64,000 bases of DNA from Mycolicibacterium sp. TUM20985 (GTDB lineage Bacteria > Actinomycetota > Actinomycetes > Mycobacteriales > Mycobacteriaceae), in assembly GCF_030295745.1 (NCBI RefSeq), contig NZ_AP027291.1, positions 5,828,001 through 5,892,000 of the forward strand, in the 5' to 3' direction. The first letter of the stretch is position 1, and each line of letters begins with the position of its first letter. Of the stretch, positions 15,850 through 23,846 are shown piece by piece. Position numbers and translations under genes: made by a program. The notes beneath the pieces were generated by a model. The model had not been told where the DNA came from and searched no databases. It worked only from the letters and a program-made list of their open reading frames with translations.

Positions 15850-17295
15850 CTACCCCTGCGTCGTCGGCACCCAGTTGCCGTGGAAGCCGGCGGGTACGCG
15901 GTGCGGCAGCTTGATGGCGGCCACCTGATCCAGCGTCTGCGCGTCGAGGATGGCCAACTCGCTGCGATCGGTCGACACGTCGTAGACGTAGCCCATCAGG
16001 ACTCCGTCGTCCTCGTCGGCGTCGGGTGACGAGGGATGGAAGACGAACTCGCCCAGCGACTTTCCCGTGCCGAAAGACTTCACCTGGCTGCCGTCGCCGA
16101 CGAGGTCGTGCTTGAGGAGCGCCTCGGTGCCGCCCGTGCCCTCACCGACCGCAGGCGCGTAGCCGTACCGGTGTCGCTTGCCGACGAGGCGTTCGTCGAT
16201 GCGGGGGAATTCCTGCCCACGGTCATCGATGCGCGACTCGCGGACCTTGCCGTCGATCAGGTCGACCGTCCAGCGATCCAGCGTGGGCGGTCCCTCGTTC
16301 GGCCCGAGGTGGTCGGTGTCGAACATCTTCGCGTGCCGCACCACGTCGAGGACGACGGTGTCGCCGTCGTCGTAGGCGTTCATCGGATGGAAGACGTAGC
16401 ACGGCTCGACCTCGAACCAGCGCACGTCGGCGCTACCGCCGTCACGCGGCATGACGCCGACCCGGGCGGGATAGCGCGGATTCCACGAGTAGGGGAAGCG
16501 TCGGTCGGCGCTCATGCCAGAAGGCGTCCTGGCAGTGATGGGATCGGGGATGCGGATCCGACCGATCAACGCCGACAACAACAGTCGGGCCGGTAAGCGG
16601 AGCCCGCGTGGCACGGTCATCTCCGCGGCCTGACGATTGTCGAAGGTCACCGGCAGGTCGTAGAAGACGACGTGCTTCTCGGTGAGCGAGAAGTCGTGCA
16701 TCATCGGGCTGCCGGTCACTTCGATGTCGACGGTGCGCCGCACCTTCCCGTCGGCTCCGATCACCGAGTACTGCACGTTGTTGCCGCGATACATGCTGTA
16801 CGAGACCGCGTGCAGTTCACCGGTGTCGGGGTCGCGCTTGGGATGTGCGGTGTACCCACCGGTCAGCTTGCCATCGAAGTCACAGGGTCCGACCGTGTCG
16901 AGATCGTCGGTCAGCTCGTAGTTGGCGACACCACCCTCGACCAGGGCCAGCGTCTTGCCTGCGTGGCCAATCACGTTGGTGTTCGCGCCGATTGGCGATA
17001 TTCCCGTGTGTGCGTCCGACGGCGGCTCACCGAGCAGGCGTGATGCGTGCGGGCTGCGCACCCACCGGTTGCGGTACCACTCGGCCTTGCCGTCGCGGAT
17101 GCGCGTGCCGTGCACCATCCCGTCACCGATGAACCAGTGGTAGAGCTCGGGGTCGATCTCCCCGATCGGATTCGGGCCGTTGCGCAGGTATCGCCCATCG
17201 AGGTAGTCGGGGATCGAGCCGGACACCTCGAGCTCGGTGAGGGTGAATTCCTCGCTGAGCGGGGCGAAGGCGCCTTCCAAGTAGCGGTTCGTCAT
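15850..17295 (-). CDS. Carotenoid oxygenase (RPE65/CCD family)
   Basis: A 481-residue member of the carotenoid cleavage oxygenase family, a seven-bladed propeller with a four-histidine non-haem iron site. Candidate ligands in order are the His in GYTAHPKRDP, in MHDFSLTEKHVVFYD, in CYVFHPMNAYD, and in the C-terminal GFHGNWVP. The N-terminus (GAFAPLSEEFTLTELEVSG, then YLRNGPNP) is typical. It should cleave polyenes, apocarotenals or stilbene-like compounds using oxygen. The ATG at 17293-17295 follows GGAAGGAG. A divergent TetR gene and two operator-like palindromes lie directly upstream, so it is probably repressed by that TetR. Confidence 0.92.
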   Translation of the reverse strand: MTNRYLEGAFAPLSEEFTLTELEVSGSIPDYLDGRYLRNGPNPIGEIDPELYHWFIGDGMVHGTRIRDGKAEWYRNRWVRSPHASRLLGEPPSDAHTGISPIGANTNVIGHAGKTLALVEGGVANYELTDDLDTVGPCDFDGKLTGGYTAHPKRDPDTGELHAVSYSMYRGNNVQYSVIGADGKVRRTVDIEVTGSPMMHDFSLTEKHVVFYDLPVTFDNRQAAEMTVPRGLRLPARLLLSALIGRIRIPDPITARTPSGMSADRRFPYSWNPRYPARVGVMPRDGGSADVRWFEVEPCYVFHPMNAYDDGDTVVLDVVRHAKMFDTDHLGPNEGPPTLDRWTVDLIDGKVRESRIDDRGQEFPRIDERLVGKRHRYGYAPAVGEGTGGTEALLKHDLVGDGSQVKSFGTGKSLGEFVFHPSSPDADEDDGVLMGYVYDVSTDRSELAILDAQTLDQVAAIKLPHRVPAGFHGNWVPTTQG

Positions 17296-17307
17296 GACAC
17301 TCCTTCC

Positions 17308-17346
17308 ATAACAGCGTTATCAATGGCTCCTTTATAACAGCGTTAT
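17308..17346. promoter_or_regulatory. Two identical TetR-type operators
   Basis: The 13-bp inverted repeat ATAACAGCGTTAT (5-3-5) occurs twice, at 17308-17320 and 17334-17346, 26 bp apart. It fills the short space between the carotenoid oxygenase and the divergent TetR gene, as expected for autoregulated TetR control of both. Confidence 0.75.
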
Positions 17347-17358
17347 GGCAAGATCGCA

Positions 17359-18006
17359 ATGGTGAGCGGCGTACGAGAACGATTGGTCGACGGCGGCATC
17401 CGGTTGTTGGAACGCGACGGCCTGCAGTCATTGAGCGTCCGCAACCTCGCCGCCGAGGTCGGCACGTCGACCATGGCCGTCTACACCCACTTCGGGGGGA
17501 TGACCGGCGTGATCGACGCCGTCGCCAACGAGGCGTTCTCCCGTTTCACTCAAGCGCTGACGGACGTGCCGCAGACCGATGATCCCGTCGCCGACTTCTT
17601 CGTCATGGGTGCCGCCTACCGTGCGTTCGCGCTGGCGAACCCACAGCGCTACCAGCTCATCTTCGGCACGTCCTCACCGGCGTCGATCGCTGGCGATCGC
17701 ACCGATGTCACCAGCTCGGGGGGCGTGACGGACCGCACGGATTCGGCCGCATCGTTCGACGCGCTCCTCAATGCCGTGCGCCGAATGATCGCCGCCGGCC
17801 GCATCCGCGACGATGGAGAATTGAACATCGCCGGCAGGTTGTGGAGCCTCACCCACGGCGAGGTCATGCTCGAGTTGGCGGGATTCTTCGGCCACGAGGG
17901 CCAGGGACTGAATCAGATCTTGGCTCCGCTCGCCGTGGACACGATCGTCGGCATGGGCGACCACCGCGAGAAGACTCTCGAATCGCTGGCTGCCGCACGG
18001 CACTAG
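17359..18006 (+). CDS. TetR-family regulator
   Basis: A 215-residue TetR protein. The N-terminal helix-turn-helix covers about residues 8-55 (RLVDGGIRLLERDGLQSLSVRNLAAEVGTSTMAVYTHFGGM). The C-terminal ligand domain matches the WHG-type group (AYRAFALANPQRYQLIFG). It is divergent from the carotenoid oxygenase and overlooks the two ATAACAGCGTTAT palindromes, which are its most likely operators. The inducer may be a polyene or apocarotenoid, by inference from context. A strong hairpin (18007-18025) follows its stop codon. Confidence 0.9.
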   Translation: MVSGVRERLVDGGIRLLERDGLQSLSVRNLAAEVGTSTMAVYTHFGGMTGVIDAVANEAFSRFTQALTDVPQTDDPVADFFVMGAAYRAFALANPQRYQLIFGTSSPASIAGDRTDVTSSGGVTDRTDSAASFDALLNAVRRMIAAGRIRDDGELNIAGRLWSLTHGEVMLELAGFFGHEGQGLNQILAPLAVDTIVGMGDHREKTLESLAAARH

Positions 18007-18025
18007 GCGTCCCGAGCTGGGACGC
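18007..18025. terminator. Bidirectional terminator-like hairpin
   Basis: GCGTCCC, loop GAGCT, GGGACGC: a perfect 7-bp stem between the convergent TetR gene and the DUF998-like gene. There is no T-run, as is usual in mycobacteria. Confidence 0.55.
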
Positions 18026-18041
18026 TCACCTACCGTTCCCG

Positions 18042-18809
18042 TCAGTCTGTCGGGCGGTGGCTCACCGAACGCAGGGCGACGTAGGTCAGCCACCCGGCCA
18101 CGGCGAGCAGTTGCGCCCGCTGGGCCAGGCCGACGTCGCCGTCGCGTCCGGTGTCGTCGATGGCGACGGCGATCACCGTCCACACGGTCGCCGCGGTCAG
18201 TGCCGCCAGCACGATCCATCCCAGGCGGACAATGGGTCTCGGCGTGTGCCCGACGACGTCGGCGAGGACGAACGCGATCAGCGAACCGAACGCGACGACG
18301 ATCGCGGCGATGCTACTCAACGTGTGAAGGTGGTGACCGAGGGGCAGCGCGCCGGCTGCCTCGCGGGCCGCGCACAACACATCGGCATGGGGCGCACACC
18401 GGAGTGACCAGATGGTGCTGTCCAGGACGGTCACCGCGGCGAATGCGGCCAACATCCACCAGCCGAACGTGACCAGGGCGCACTTCGAGCGCGCGATGCC
18501 CGCCGCAGCGGCGACGACAAGACACCCCGCCGCCGCCAGGTCCAAGCCTCGAAACCAGGCACCGTACGGTTGATCTGCCGCGGCGAGCTCGCTGATGAAC
18601 GCGTCGGGGTCGGGCAGCGAGAAGTCGATGCCGAACTCCAACAACCAATTCGAATACAGCACCATGCCCAGCAGCGTGCCGACGACCGTGACCCACCGCA
18701 GCGCGTCGTCCGTCGTGACGAACCGTGAGACGGTGCGGTCCGGTCGCATCGTCACCGCGAGGCCCGTGGCGGCCGAACGCTTCGCGCCTGCGCCGCGCTG
18801 CTCGTCCAT
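18042..18809 (-). CDS. DUF998-like multi-pass membrane protein
   Basis: A 255-residue membrane protein with about six or seven predicted helices. The first is near residue 40 (WVTVVGTLLGMVLYSNWLL). Pairs follow around 90-140, 165-190 and 200-245. A loop carries two cysteines (LRCAPHADVLCAAREAAG), which could form a disulfide. The layout and length resemble the DUF998 family, whose role is unknown. The ATG at 18807-18809 is chosen; earlier in-frame starts would add an unlikely Arg-rich head. Confidence 0.65.
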   Translation of the reverse strand: MDEQRGAGAKRSAATGLAVTMRPDRTVSRFVTTDDALRWVTVVGTLLGMVLYSNWLLEFGIDFSLPDPDAFISELAAADQPYGAWFRGLDLAAAGCLVVAAAAGIARSKCALVTFGWWMLAAFAAVTVLDSTIWSLRCAPHADVLCAAREAAGALPLGHHLHTLSSIAAIVVAFGSLIAFVLADVVGHTPRPIVRLGWIVLAALTAATVWTVIAVAIDDTGRDGDVGLAQRAQLLAVAGWLTYVALRSVSHRPTD

Positions 18810-18958
18810 GGGTCGCCTCCCCCAGCGGGACGCGGCCCCGTGCCAACCGCGTCGTTGCGTGCCGCCCCACACCCGGGCGAACGTGGTCACGGTAGCAGCG
18901 CGTCCTGCAGGCGGGAGGTGAACCCGCGGGTCACTCGGATGGGCTGGTAGGACGGCCC

Positions 18959-19651
18959 TTAACCGCCGCTGCCGCCACCGCCCGTGTCGCCATCGGGCGC
19001 ACCGGAGCCGCCGCCAGAGTCGAGGTTGCCGCCACCGCCCTCGGTGCCGTCTTGACCCGTGTTGCCGGCTTCACCGCCGGAGGTCTGCGGGGCGACGTCA
19101 TTGGGCCCCGTCGAACCCGTCACTCCTTCGGCACCGCCGCCGCCGCTCGCATCACCGCCAGTCGAGCCCTCACCGCTCGCGGCAGGGCCAGCCACCGGCT
19201 GGATCCAGGCCAGCAGGTCCTCGGGCCCGTTGTTGTAGACGACGCTGTTGGGTACGTCGCCGACGACGTCGAAATAGATCTTGCCGTTCGCGGTGGCGCC
19301 CTCCGCCAACGGCGCTCCACTGAGGCTGGAGACTGCTGCAAGCGCCGGGTAGTTGGCTCCACCCTCGGCGCGGGCGTTGAAGAATGGCACGACGGGAACA
19401 GCCGTGCCCCGGGTCGCCCTGGCCATGACCGAGGCCTCGTACAACTGGCCCGCGACCGGGTATGCGACGGCGTCGGCGCTCGGCAAGATCTTGGTGACCG
19501 TATAGGCGATCTCCGGGCCGTTCGGGTCCCCCAACGTCTCTTCGATACCGACGACCTGGATATTGGCCGTCGCCAACGCCGGCGGCGCGGCACCGATGCT
19601 CAACACGACTGCGGCGGCCGCAACGGCTCCCGCCAAGATCTTGTTCTCCAT
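18959..19651 (-). CDS. MPT63-family secreted protein with Gly-rich C-terminal tail
   Basis: A 230-residue exported protein. A signal peptide spans residues 1-28 (ILAGAVAAAAVVLSIGAAPPALA). The mature domain resembles mycobacterial MPT63 (DUF1942): YPVAGQLYEASV, ATRGTAVPVVPFFNARAEGG, NGKIYFDVVGDVP and NNGPEDLLAWI are near-equivalent segments. MPT63 is a small immunoglobulin-like secreted antigen of unknown function. Unlike MPT63 (about 160 residues before processing), this protein has a further 75 residues rich in Gly, Ser, Thr and Asp, ending GGGGSGG. The ATG at 19651 is preferred over a TTG five codons earlier. A SigF-type promoter lies about 40 bp upstream. Confidence 0.82.
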   Translation of the reverse strand: MENKILAGAVAAAAVVLSIGAAPPALATANIQVVGIEETLGDPNGPEIAYTVTKILPSADAVAYPVAGQLYEASVMARATRGTAVPVVPFFNARAEGGANYPALAAVSSLSGAPLAEGATANGKIYFDVVGDVPNSVVYNNGPEDLLAWIQPVAGPAASGEGSTGGDASGGGGAEGVTGSTGPNDVAPQTSGGEAGNTGQDGTEGGGGNLDSGGGSGAPDGDTGGGGSGG

Positions 19652-19689
19652 CTCGATGTTCCCCAATTCCTTAGAAGATGCAGTTCGCC

Positions 19690-19714
19690 ATACCCGGCGG
19701 GTCAGCGCCCAAAC
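19690..19714 (-). promoter_or_regulatory. Putative SigF promoter of the MPT63-family gene
   Basis: On the minus strand: GTTT (19714-19711), 15 nt, GGGTAT (19695-19690). This is an exact consensus match with correct orientation and distance. Confidence 0.7.
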
Positions 19715-19753
19715 CCCGCGGGTCGGACACCTCGTCCGGCGGCGTTCCGCCGG

Positions 19754-20455
19754 TCATCGAAGGTGGACCTCGAAGAACTCGAGTATCCGCTGCCATGCGT
19801 CCTCGGCCTGAGGCGCTGAATGATGCAATCCGGCAATGCGTTCCACGATCCGTAACGGAGAGGGCGTGCCCCACTCGTTCATGAAGCTGTGGCCGGCGCC
19901 CGGATACTCCTTGATGTCACGTGGCACCTCACTCGGAGCAAGGCCTTCCTCCAGCTTGGCGGCGGCGCCTGGCAGAAGTCGGTCGTCGGCGCCGTAACTG
20001 GCGACGATGGGACAGGAGCGCCCGGGTACGCCGGTCGCCGGCGGGAATGGTCCGTAGTTCGGTGCGATGGCGTCGAACACCCCGCGGTCGGCGAGCAGCA
20101 GGCAGAAGCCGCCGCCCATGCAGAAGCCCGCCGATCCGATCTTCCCCGTGGTCCTCTCGTCGGCCCGCAGGTAGTCGGCCGCGGCGAGGATGTCATCGAC
20201 CGTCGAACCGGAACCCGTTGCAAGTGATCGGAAGGCGCCGACGATGCACAGTGGTTTATGGCCCCGTTGAAAGAGCGCCGGAGCAAATGCCAGGTAGCCA
20301 TTGGCGGCGAATCGGTCGGTGATCCGCCGAATGTCGTCGTTCAGACCGAAGACTTCGTGGAGCACGACGACGGCGGGCCACGGCCCGGTTCCCGACGGGG
20401 TGGCCAAGTATCCGGGCAAGCCTTCACCCTGGATCGGCAGTTCGATGTCGGCCAT
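19754..20455 (-). CDS. Dienelactone hydrolase family protein
   Basis: A 233-residue alpha/beta-hydrolase of the dienelactone hydrolase family. The catalytic triad is readable: Cys in GFCMGGGFC, Asp in SYGADDRLLPG, His in GAGHSFMNEWGTP. The N-terminal part VVLHEVFGLNDDIRRITDRFA is typical. Family members open dienelactones in aromatic degradation, but many actinobacterial copies have other ester substrates. No aromatic-degradation genes are adjacent. A near-consensus SigF promoter lies about 60 bp upstream. Confidence 0.9.
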   Translation of the reverse strand: MADIELPIQGEGLPGYLATPSGTGPWPAVVVLHEVFGLNDDIRRITDRFAANGYLAFAPALFQRGHKPLCIVGAFRSLATGSGSTVDDILAAADYLRADERTTGKIGSAGFCMGGGFCLLLADRGVFDAIAPNYGPFPPATGVPGRSCPIVASYGADDRLLPGAAAKLEEGLAPSEVPRDIKEYPGAGHSFMNEWGTPSPLRIVERIAGLHHSAPQAEDAWQRILEFFEVHLR

Positions 20456-20514
20456 GGGTAATCGGCCCTCCGTCAGATCGATGTCATCGAGGCGGTAAAC
20501 CCGACCGGTGGCCC

Positions 20515-20539
20515 TTACCCGTTATCCGGCGGAGCGAAC
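20515..20539 (-). promoter_or_regulatory. Near-consensus SigF-like promoter before the dienelactone hydrolase gene
   Basis: On the minus strand: GTTC (20539-20536), 15 nt, GGGTAA (20520-20515). The -35 element has one mismatch, so this is weaker than the other five sites. Confidence 0.4.
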
Positions 20540-20601
20540 ATGGCCCAGACTTGGGAGGGCGCCGGTTGCGGCCCGTGCACCGCGGCCCATAACGTGAATC
20601 G

Positions 20602-21429
20602 GTGACCGACGACCAGCGGGACCAGGGCGTGCCCGGTCCTCCCACGGCAAGGACCCTCAGCCGGCTGCTGCGGATGCTCGAGCCAGCGCGCAGGATCATC
20701 AACCCGAAGGTCTACGGCGTCGAGAACCTGCCCGAGCGCGGCGCGCTACTGGTGGGCAACCACACGCTGATCGGGCTGATCGATGCGCCGCTGCTGTGCG
20801 CCGAACTGTGGGAACGCGGAATCCGAGTGCGCGTCCTGGGCAACCACGCCCACTTCAAGCTCCCCGGGTGGCGCGATCTCCTCTTCGCCGCCGGCGTCGT
20901 ACCGGGTACCCCGGCAATCGCCGACGAGCTCATGCGTCGAGGGGAGACCCTGCTCGTCTTCCCCGGCGGCGGCCGCGAGGTGGCCAAGCGCAAAGGTGAG
21001 AAGTATCAACTGATTTGGGAGAACCGAATGGGGTTCGCCCGTCTCGCGGCCGCACACGAGTACCCCATCGTCCCCTTCGCCACGGTCGGCGCCGAGGACG
21101 CGCTCGACATCCTGGTCGACACTGACCATCCCCTACTCGCCCCCGTCCAACGGCTCTTCGAGAGGGTCTCGGGCAGTCCCGACTTCTTCCCCATCGTCCG
21201 CGGTATCGGGCCGACGCCGATCCCCCGCCCGGAGCGGCAGTACTACTGGTTCGGCGAACCCATCGACACCGCGGGCGTCACGACCACCGACGATCGCGCC
21301 GTCGGATGCATCCGCGATCGAACGAAGACGGCGATCGAGCAGGGCATCACCTTCCTGCTCGACGAGCAGCGGGTGGACCCCAACCGGGCGCTGTTCAAGC
21401 GGCTGCTCGGCCCGGAACGGCGGCGATGA
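20602..21429 (+). CDS. Lysophospholipid/glycerol acyltransferase (PlsC-like)
   Basis: A 275-residue acyltransferase. The catalytic block is GNHTLIGLIDAPLL (an NHx6D form rather than the more common NHx4D), followed by the substrate/ATP-independent block FPGGGREVAKRKGE and a third block IVPFATVGAEDAL. Proteins of this type transfer acyl chains to glycerolipids or form triacylglycerol at the membrane. No long membrane helix is evident, so association is probably peripheral. The start is a GTG. It is divergent from the dienelactone hydrolase gene and converges on the flavin monooxygenase. Confidence 0.85.
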   Translation: MTDDQRDQGVPGPPTARTLSRLLRMLEPARRIINPKVYGVENLPERGALLVGNHTLIGLIDAPLLCAELWERGIRVRVLGNHAHFKLPGWRDLLFAAGVVPGTPAIADELMRRGETLLVFPGGGREVAKRKGEKYQLIWENRMGFARLAAAHEYPIVPFATVGAEDALDILVDTDHPLLAPVQRLFERVSGSPDFFPIVRGIGPTPIPRPERQYYWFGEPIDTAGVTTTDDRAVGCIRDRTKTAIEQGITFLLDEQRVDPNRALFKRLLGPERRR

Positions 21430-21452
21430 GATCGCCGGGCCGCGGCGGGGTC

Positions 21453-22604
21453 TCAGTCGGCGGCGGCGAGGTATGCGGCGAGATCGCCCGCGAGGCCAGA
21501 GGCTTGTCGCCGGAAGGACCGTAGCGGCCCGATCAACGGCTCGACGTATCCGGCGAACCACAGTCCCTCTGCGGCGCTTGGGATTCCGTTGGTCAGAGGT
21601 CCGCCGTCACGATCGAGCACTCCCAGGTGGCCGACCATTGCGTCGAGGCCCTTCTCATACCCGGTAGCGGCGATCACCACGTCGGGCCGTAGTACGGTTC
21701 CGTCCGACAACACCACGCCGTCCCCGCTGAACGCCTCGACGGAAGCGACGACTTCGATGCTGCCATCTTCGACCTTCGGCACCAAGGCATCGCCGAGGGT
21801 CGGTATGCGTCTGTCCTCGAGTAGCGCACTGTAGATCCCTTGGCGGGGCGCTGGGAGACCTTGCGCACTGAGATCGCCCAACCACACCTTGCGCATCAGC
21901 GCGGCGGCTCGGTCGAGAACGGCTACCGGCAGATGAACGAAGACGTCGCTGAACGCGTCGACGGGGATACCGGCGACGGCTCGCGGGACGAGGTGGGGTG
22001 GAGTACGCACGGCCATGCGGACTCGGCTGGCGACGCCGTCAGTGAGTTGAAGGACGATGTCGGTAGCCGAATTCCCGGAGCCGACGACCAAGACGTCGCG
22101 ACCGAGGAACGAGCTGGCACTTCGGTAGTCCGCCGAGTGCACTAGCTGCCCGGTGAACTGCTCCATGCCGGGCCACCGCGGCAGCTTCGGGGTGTGATAG
22201 TTACCGGTGGCCACGACTACTGTTGTGGCAGTTAGTATTTCGTGGTCAGTCGTGACACGCCACCCGCGCGGGTAGCGGTCCAGGCGGGTGACCGTCGCAT
22301 TCAAGCGCAACCGTAGTCCCTGGCGCGCCACGTAATCGTCGAAGTAGTCGACCATGTCGTCACGCCTCGGCCACCGCCCGTGACGACGGGGCATACGCTG
22401 ACCCGGAAGATGTGACCAGTATCCGCACGTGTTCAACCGAAAGCCGTCGTAGCGCTGCCGCCACGACGACGCCGGGCCAGCCGCACGGTCCAGCACCAGC
22501 GCGTCGACACCCCGCTGATGCTTCAGCTGGCGAGCGAGGGCCAGTCCGCACGGGCCCGCGCCGACGATGACGACCCGCTCAACGGCTCGTTCGCGTGACC
22601 GCAC
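21453..22604 (-). CDS. Flavin-containing monooxygenase-like protein
   Basis: A 383-residue flavoprotein. The FAD-binding motif VGAGPCGLA is at residues about 14-22. The NADPH-binding motif VVGSGNSATDI is near residue 167, and the ATGYEKGL motif is near 325, as in FMO-type monooxygenases. A YHTPKLPRWPGMEQFTGQLVHSADY stretch is close to the Baeyer-Villiger/FMO fingerprint. It should oxygenate a heteroatom or ketone. The GTG at 22602-22604 follows GGAGGGG at good spacing; upstream frames are not used. It is divergent from the epimerase gene. Confidence 0.85.
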   Translation of the reverse strand: MRSRERAVERVVIVGAGPCGLALARQLKHQRGVDALVLDRAAGPASSWRQRYDGFRLNTCGYWSHLPGQRMPRRHGRWPRRDDMVDYFDDYVARQGLRLRLNATVTRLDRYPRGWRVTTDHEILTATTVVVATGNYHTPKLPRWPGMEQFTGQLVHSADYRSASSFLGRDVLVVGSGNSATDIVLQLTDGVASRVRMAVRTPPHLVPRAVAGIPVDAFSDVFVHLPVAVLDRAAALMRKVWLGDLSAQGLPAPRQGIYSALLEDRRIPTLGDALVPKVEDGSIEVVASVEAFSGDGVVLSDGTVLRPDVVIAATGYEKGLDAMVGHLGVLDRDGGPLTNGIPSAAEGLWFAGYVEPLIGPLRSFRRQASGLAGDLAAYLAAAD

Positions 22605-22670
22605 TCGCCCACCCCTCCACGAACAGACTGTATCCAGGTTTGCGCGAACGCTGCTGAGGTGTCGGCTGCG

Positions 22671-22695
22671 GTTTGTGCGTCCTCGACCCGGGTAA
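22671..22695 (+). promoter_or_regulatory. Putative SigF promoter of the epimerase gene
   Basis: GTTT (22671-22674), 15 nt, GGGTAA (22690-22695): exact SigF consensus. It predicts a leader of about 40 nt before the ATG at 22741. Confidence 0.7.
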
Positions 22696-22740
22696 GAGCA
22701 GTCGAGTAAGCCACCCCCCATCCGCCGGAAGGCATACGTC

Positions 22741-23808
22741 ATGCGCATCGTGATCACTGGAGCCAGCGGCAACGTCGGGACCGCGCTCCTGCGCGCGCTC
22801 CCCGCCGAGCATGACATCGTCGGCGTGGTGCGCCGGCCTCCGCCACCACACGGCGTCTATCAGCGCGTCGACTGGCGCGCGCTGGACCTCACCGACCCCG
22901 ACGCCATCTCGACGTTGCACACCGTCTTCGAGGGCGCCGACGTCGTCGTCCACCTCGCATGGGGATTTCAGCCCACCCGCGACACCGACTATCTGACCCG
23001 GCTGGGGGTGGGAGGAACGTCCGCGGTGTTGCAGGCCGCCCACACCAGCAGCGTCGGGCAGTTGATTCACATGTCCTCGGTCGGGACGTACGCGGCAGGG
23101 CGCTACGGCGAACGGGTCGACGAATCGTGGCCCACGACTGGAATCGGAACCTCCCCGTACAGCCGCGACAAGTCCACGGCGGAGGGGATTCTCGACGAAT
23201 ACGAGGGGCGCCTCGGCAGTGCGGCGATCCCGATCGCGCGGATGCGTCCAGGCTTCATCCTCCAGCGCGACGCGGCGAGCGGACTCATGCGCTACGGCTT
23301 GCCGGGATACGTTCCAATGCGACTGGTTCCGTGGTTGCCAGTGCTTCCGCTGGACCGGAATCTCTGCATCCCCCTGATCCACGCCGACGACGTCGCCAGT
23401 GCGATCGTGCTGGCGATCGAGGCCCGTGCCTCAGGACCGTTCAACCTCGCCGCCGAGCCGCCGATGGATCGCGACGACGTGGCCGCCGTAATGGGCGCCC
23501 GGGCGGTGCACGTCCCATCGGGCGTGCTCGGCGCGTTGGTGGACCTGACGTGGCGGGCCCGGCTGCAGCACATCGACCGTGGGTGGCTTGATCTGGCGTT
23601 CAGCGTTCCTCTGCTGAACTGCTCGCGCGCACGCTCGGAGCTCGGATGGGAGCCGAAGTGGACCGCGAAGGAGGCGTTGGCCGACCTTCTCGAAGGGGTT
23701 GCCGACTCCGCCCACACCGACAGTCCACCGCTTCGGCAACGCTCGCTGCTGGACCTGCTGCGTCGTGACGTCACCGACGGATTGATCTCGTCGCGCCGGG
23801 TGCCCTGA
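22741..23808 (+). CDS. NAD-dependent epimerase/dehydratase family protein
   Basis: A 355-residue extended SDR. The nucleotide-binding glycine motif is GASGNVGTALL near the start, and the catalytic Ser/Tyr region reads MSSVGTYAAG then TSPYSRDKSTAE (YxxxK is replaced by YSRDK, which still fits Y-x3-K). A C-terminal epimerase-like region includes HADDVASAIVLAIE. The substrate is unknown; similar proteins act on nucleotide sugars or isoprenoid ketones. A SigF-type promoter precedes it. It is divergent from a flavin monooxygenase and is followed by the PLP enzyme 38 bp downstream. Confidence 0.85.
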   Translation: MRIVITGASGNVGTALLRALPAEHDIVGVVRRPPPPHGVYQRVDWRALDLTDPDAISTLHTVFEGADVVVHLAWGFQPTRDTDYLTRLGVGGTSAVLQAAHTSSVGQLIHMSSVGTYAAGRYGERVDESWPTTGIGTSPYSRDKSTAEGILDEYEGRLGSAAIPIARMRPGFILQRDAASGLMRYGLPGYVPMRLVPWLPVLPLDRNLCIPLIHADDVASAIVLAIEARASGPFNLAAEPPMDRDDVAAVMGARAVHVPSGVLGALVDLTWRARLQHIDRGWLDLAFSVPLLNCSRARSELGWEPKWTAKEALADLLEGVADSAHTDSPPLRQRSLLDLLRRDVTDGLISSRRVP

Positions 23809-23846
23809 TCTAGGATCACTACGGTGCTCGAGGCCAGGTATCGACG

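Noticed and set aside
18959..19200. PE_PGRS-type protein, because of the Gly-rich region
   Set aside because: The repeat GGA/GGN periodicity and PE domain are missing; the N-terminal domain is MPT63-like.
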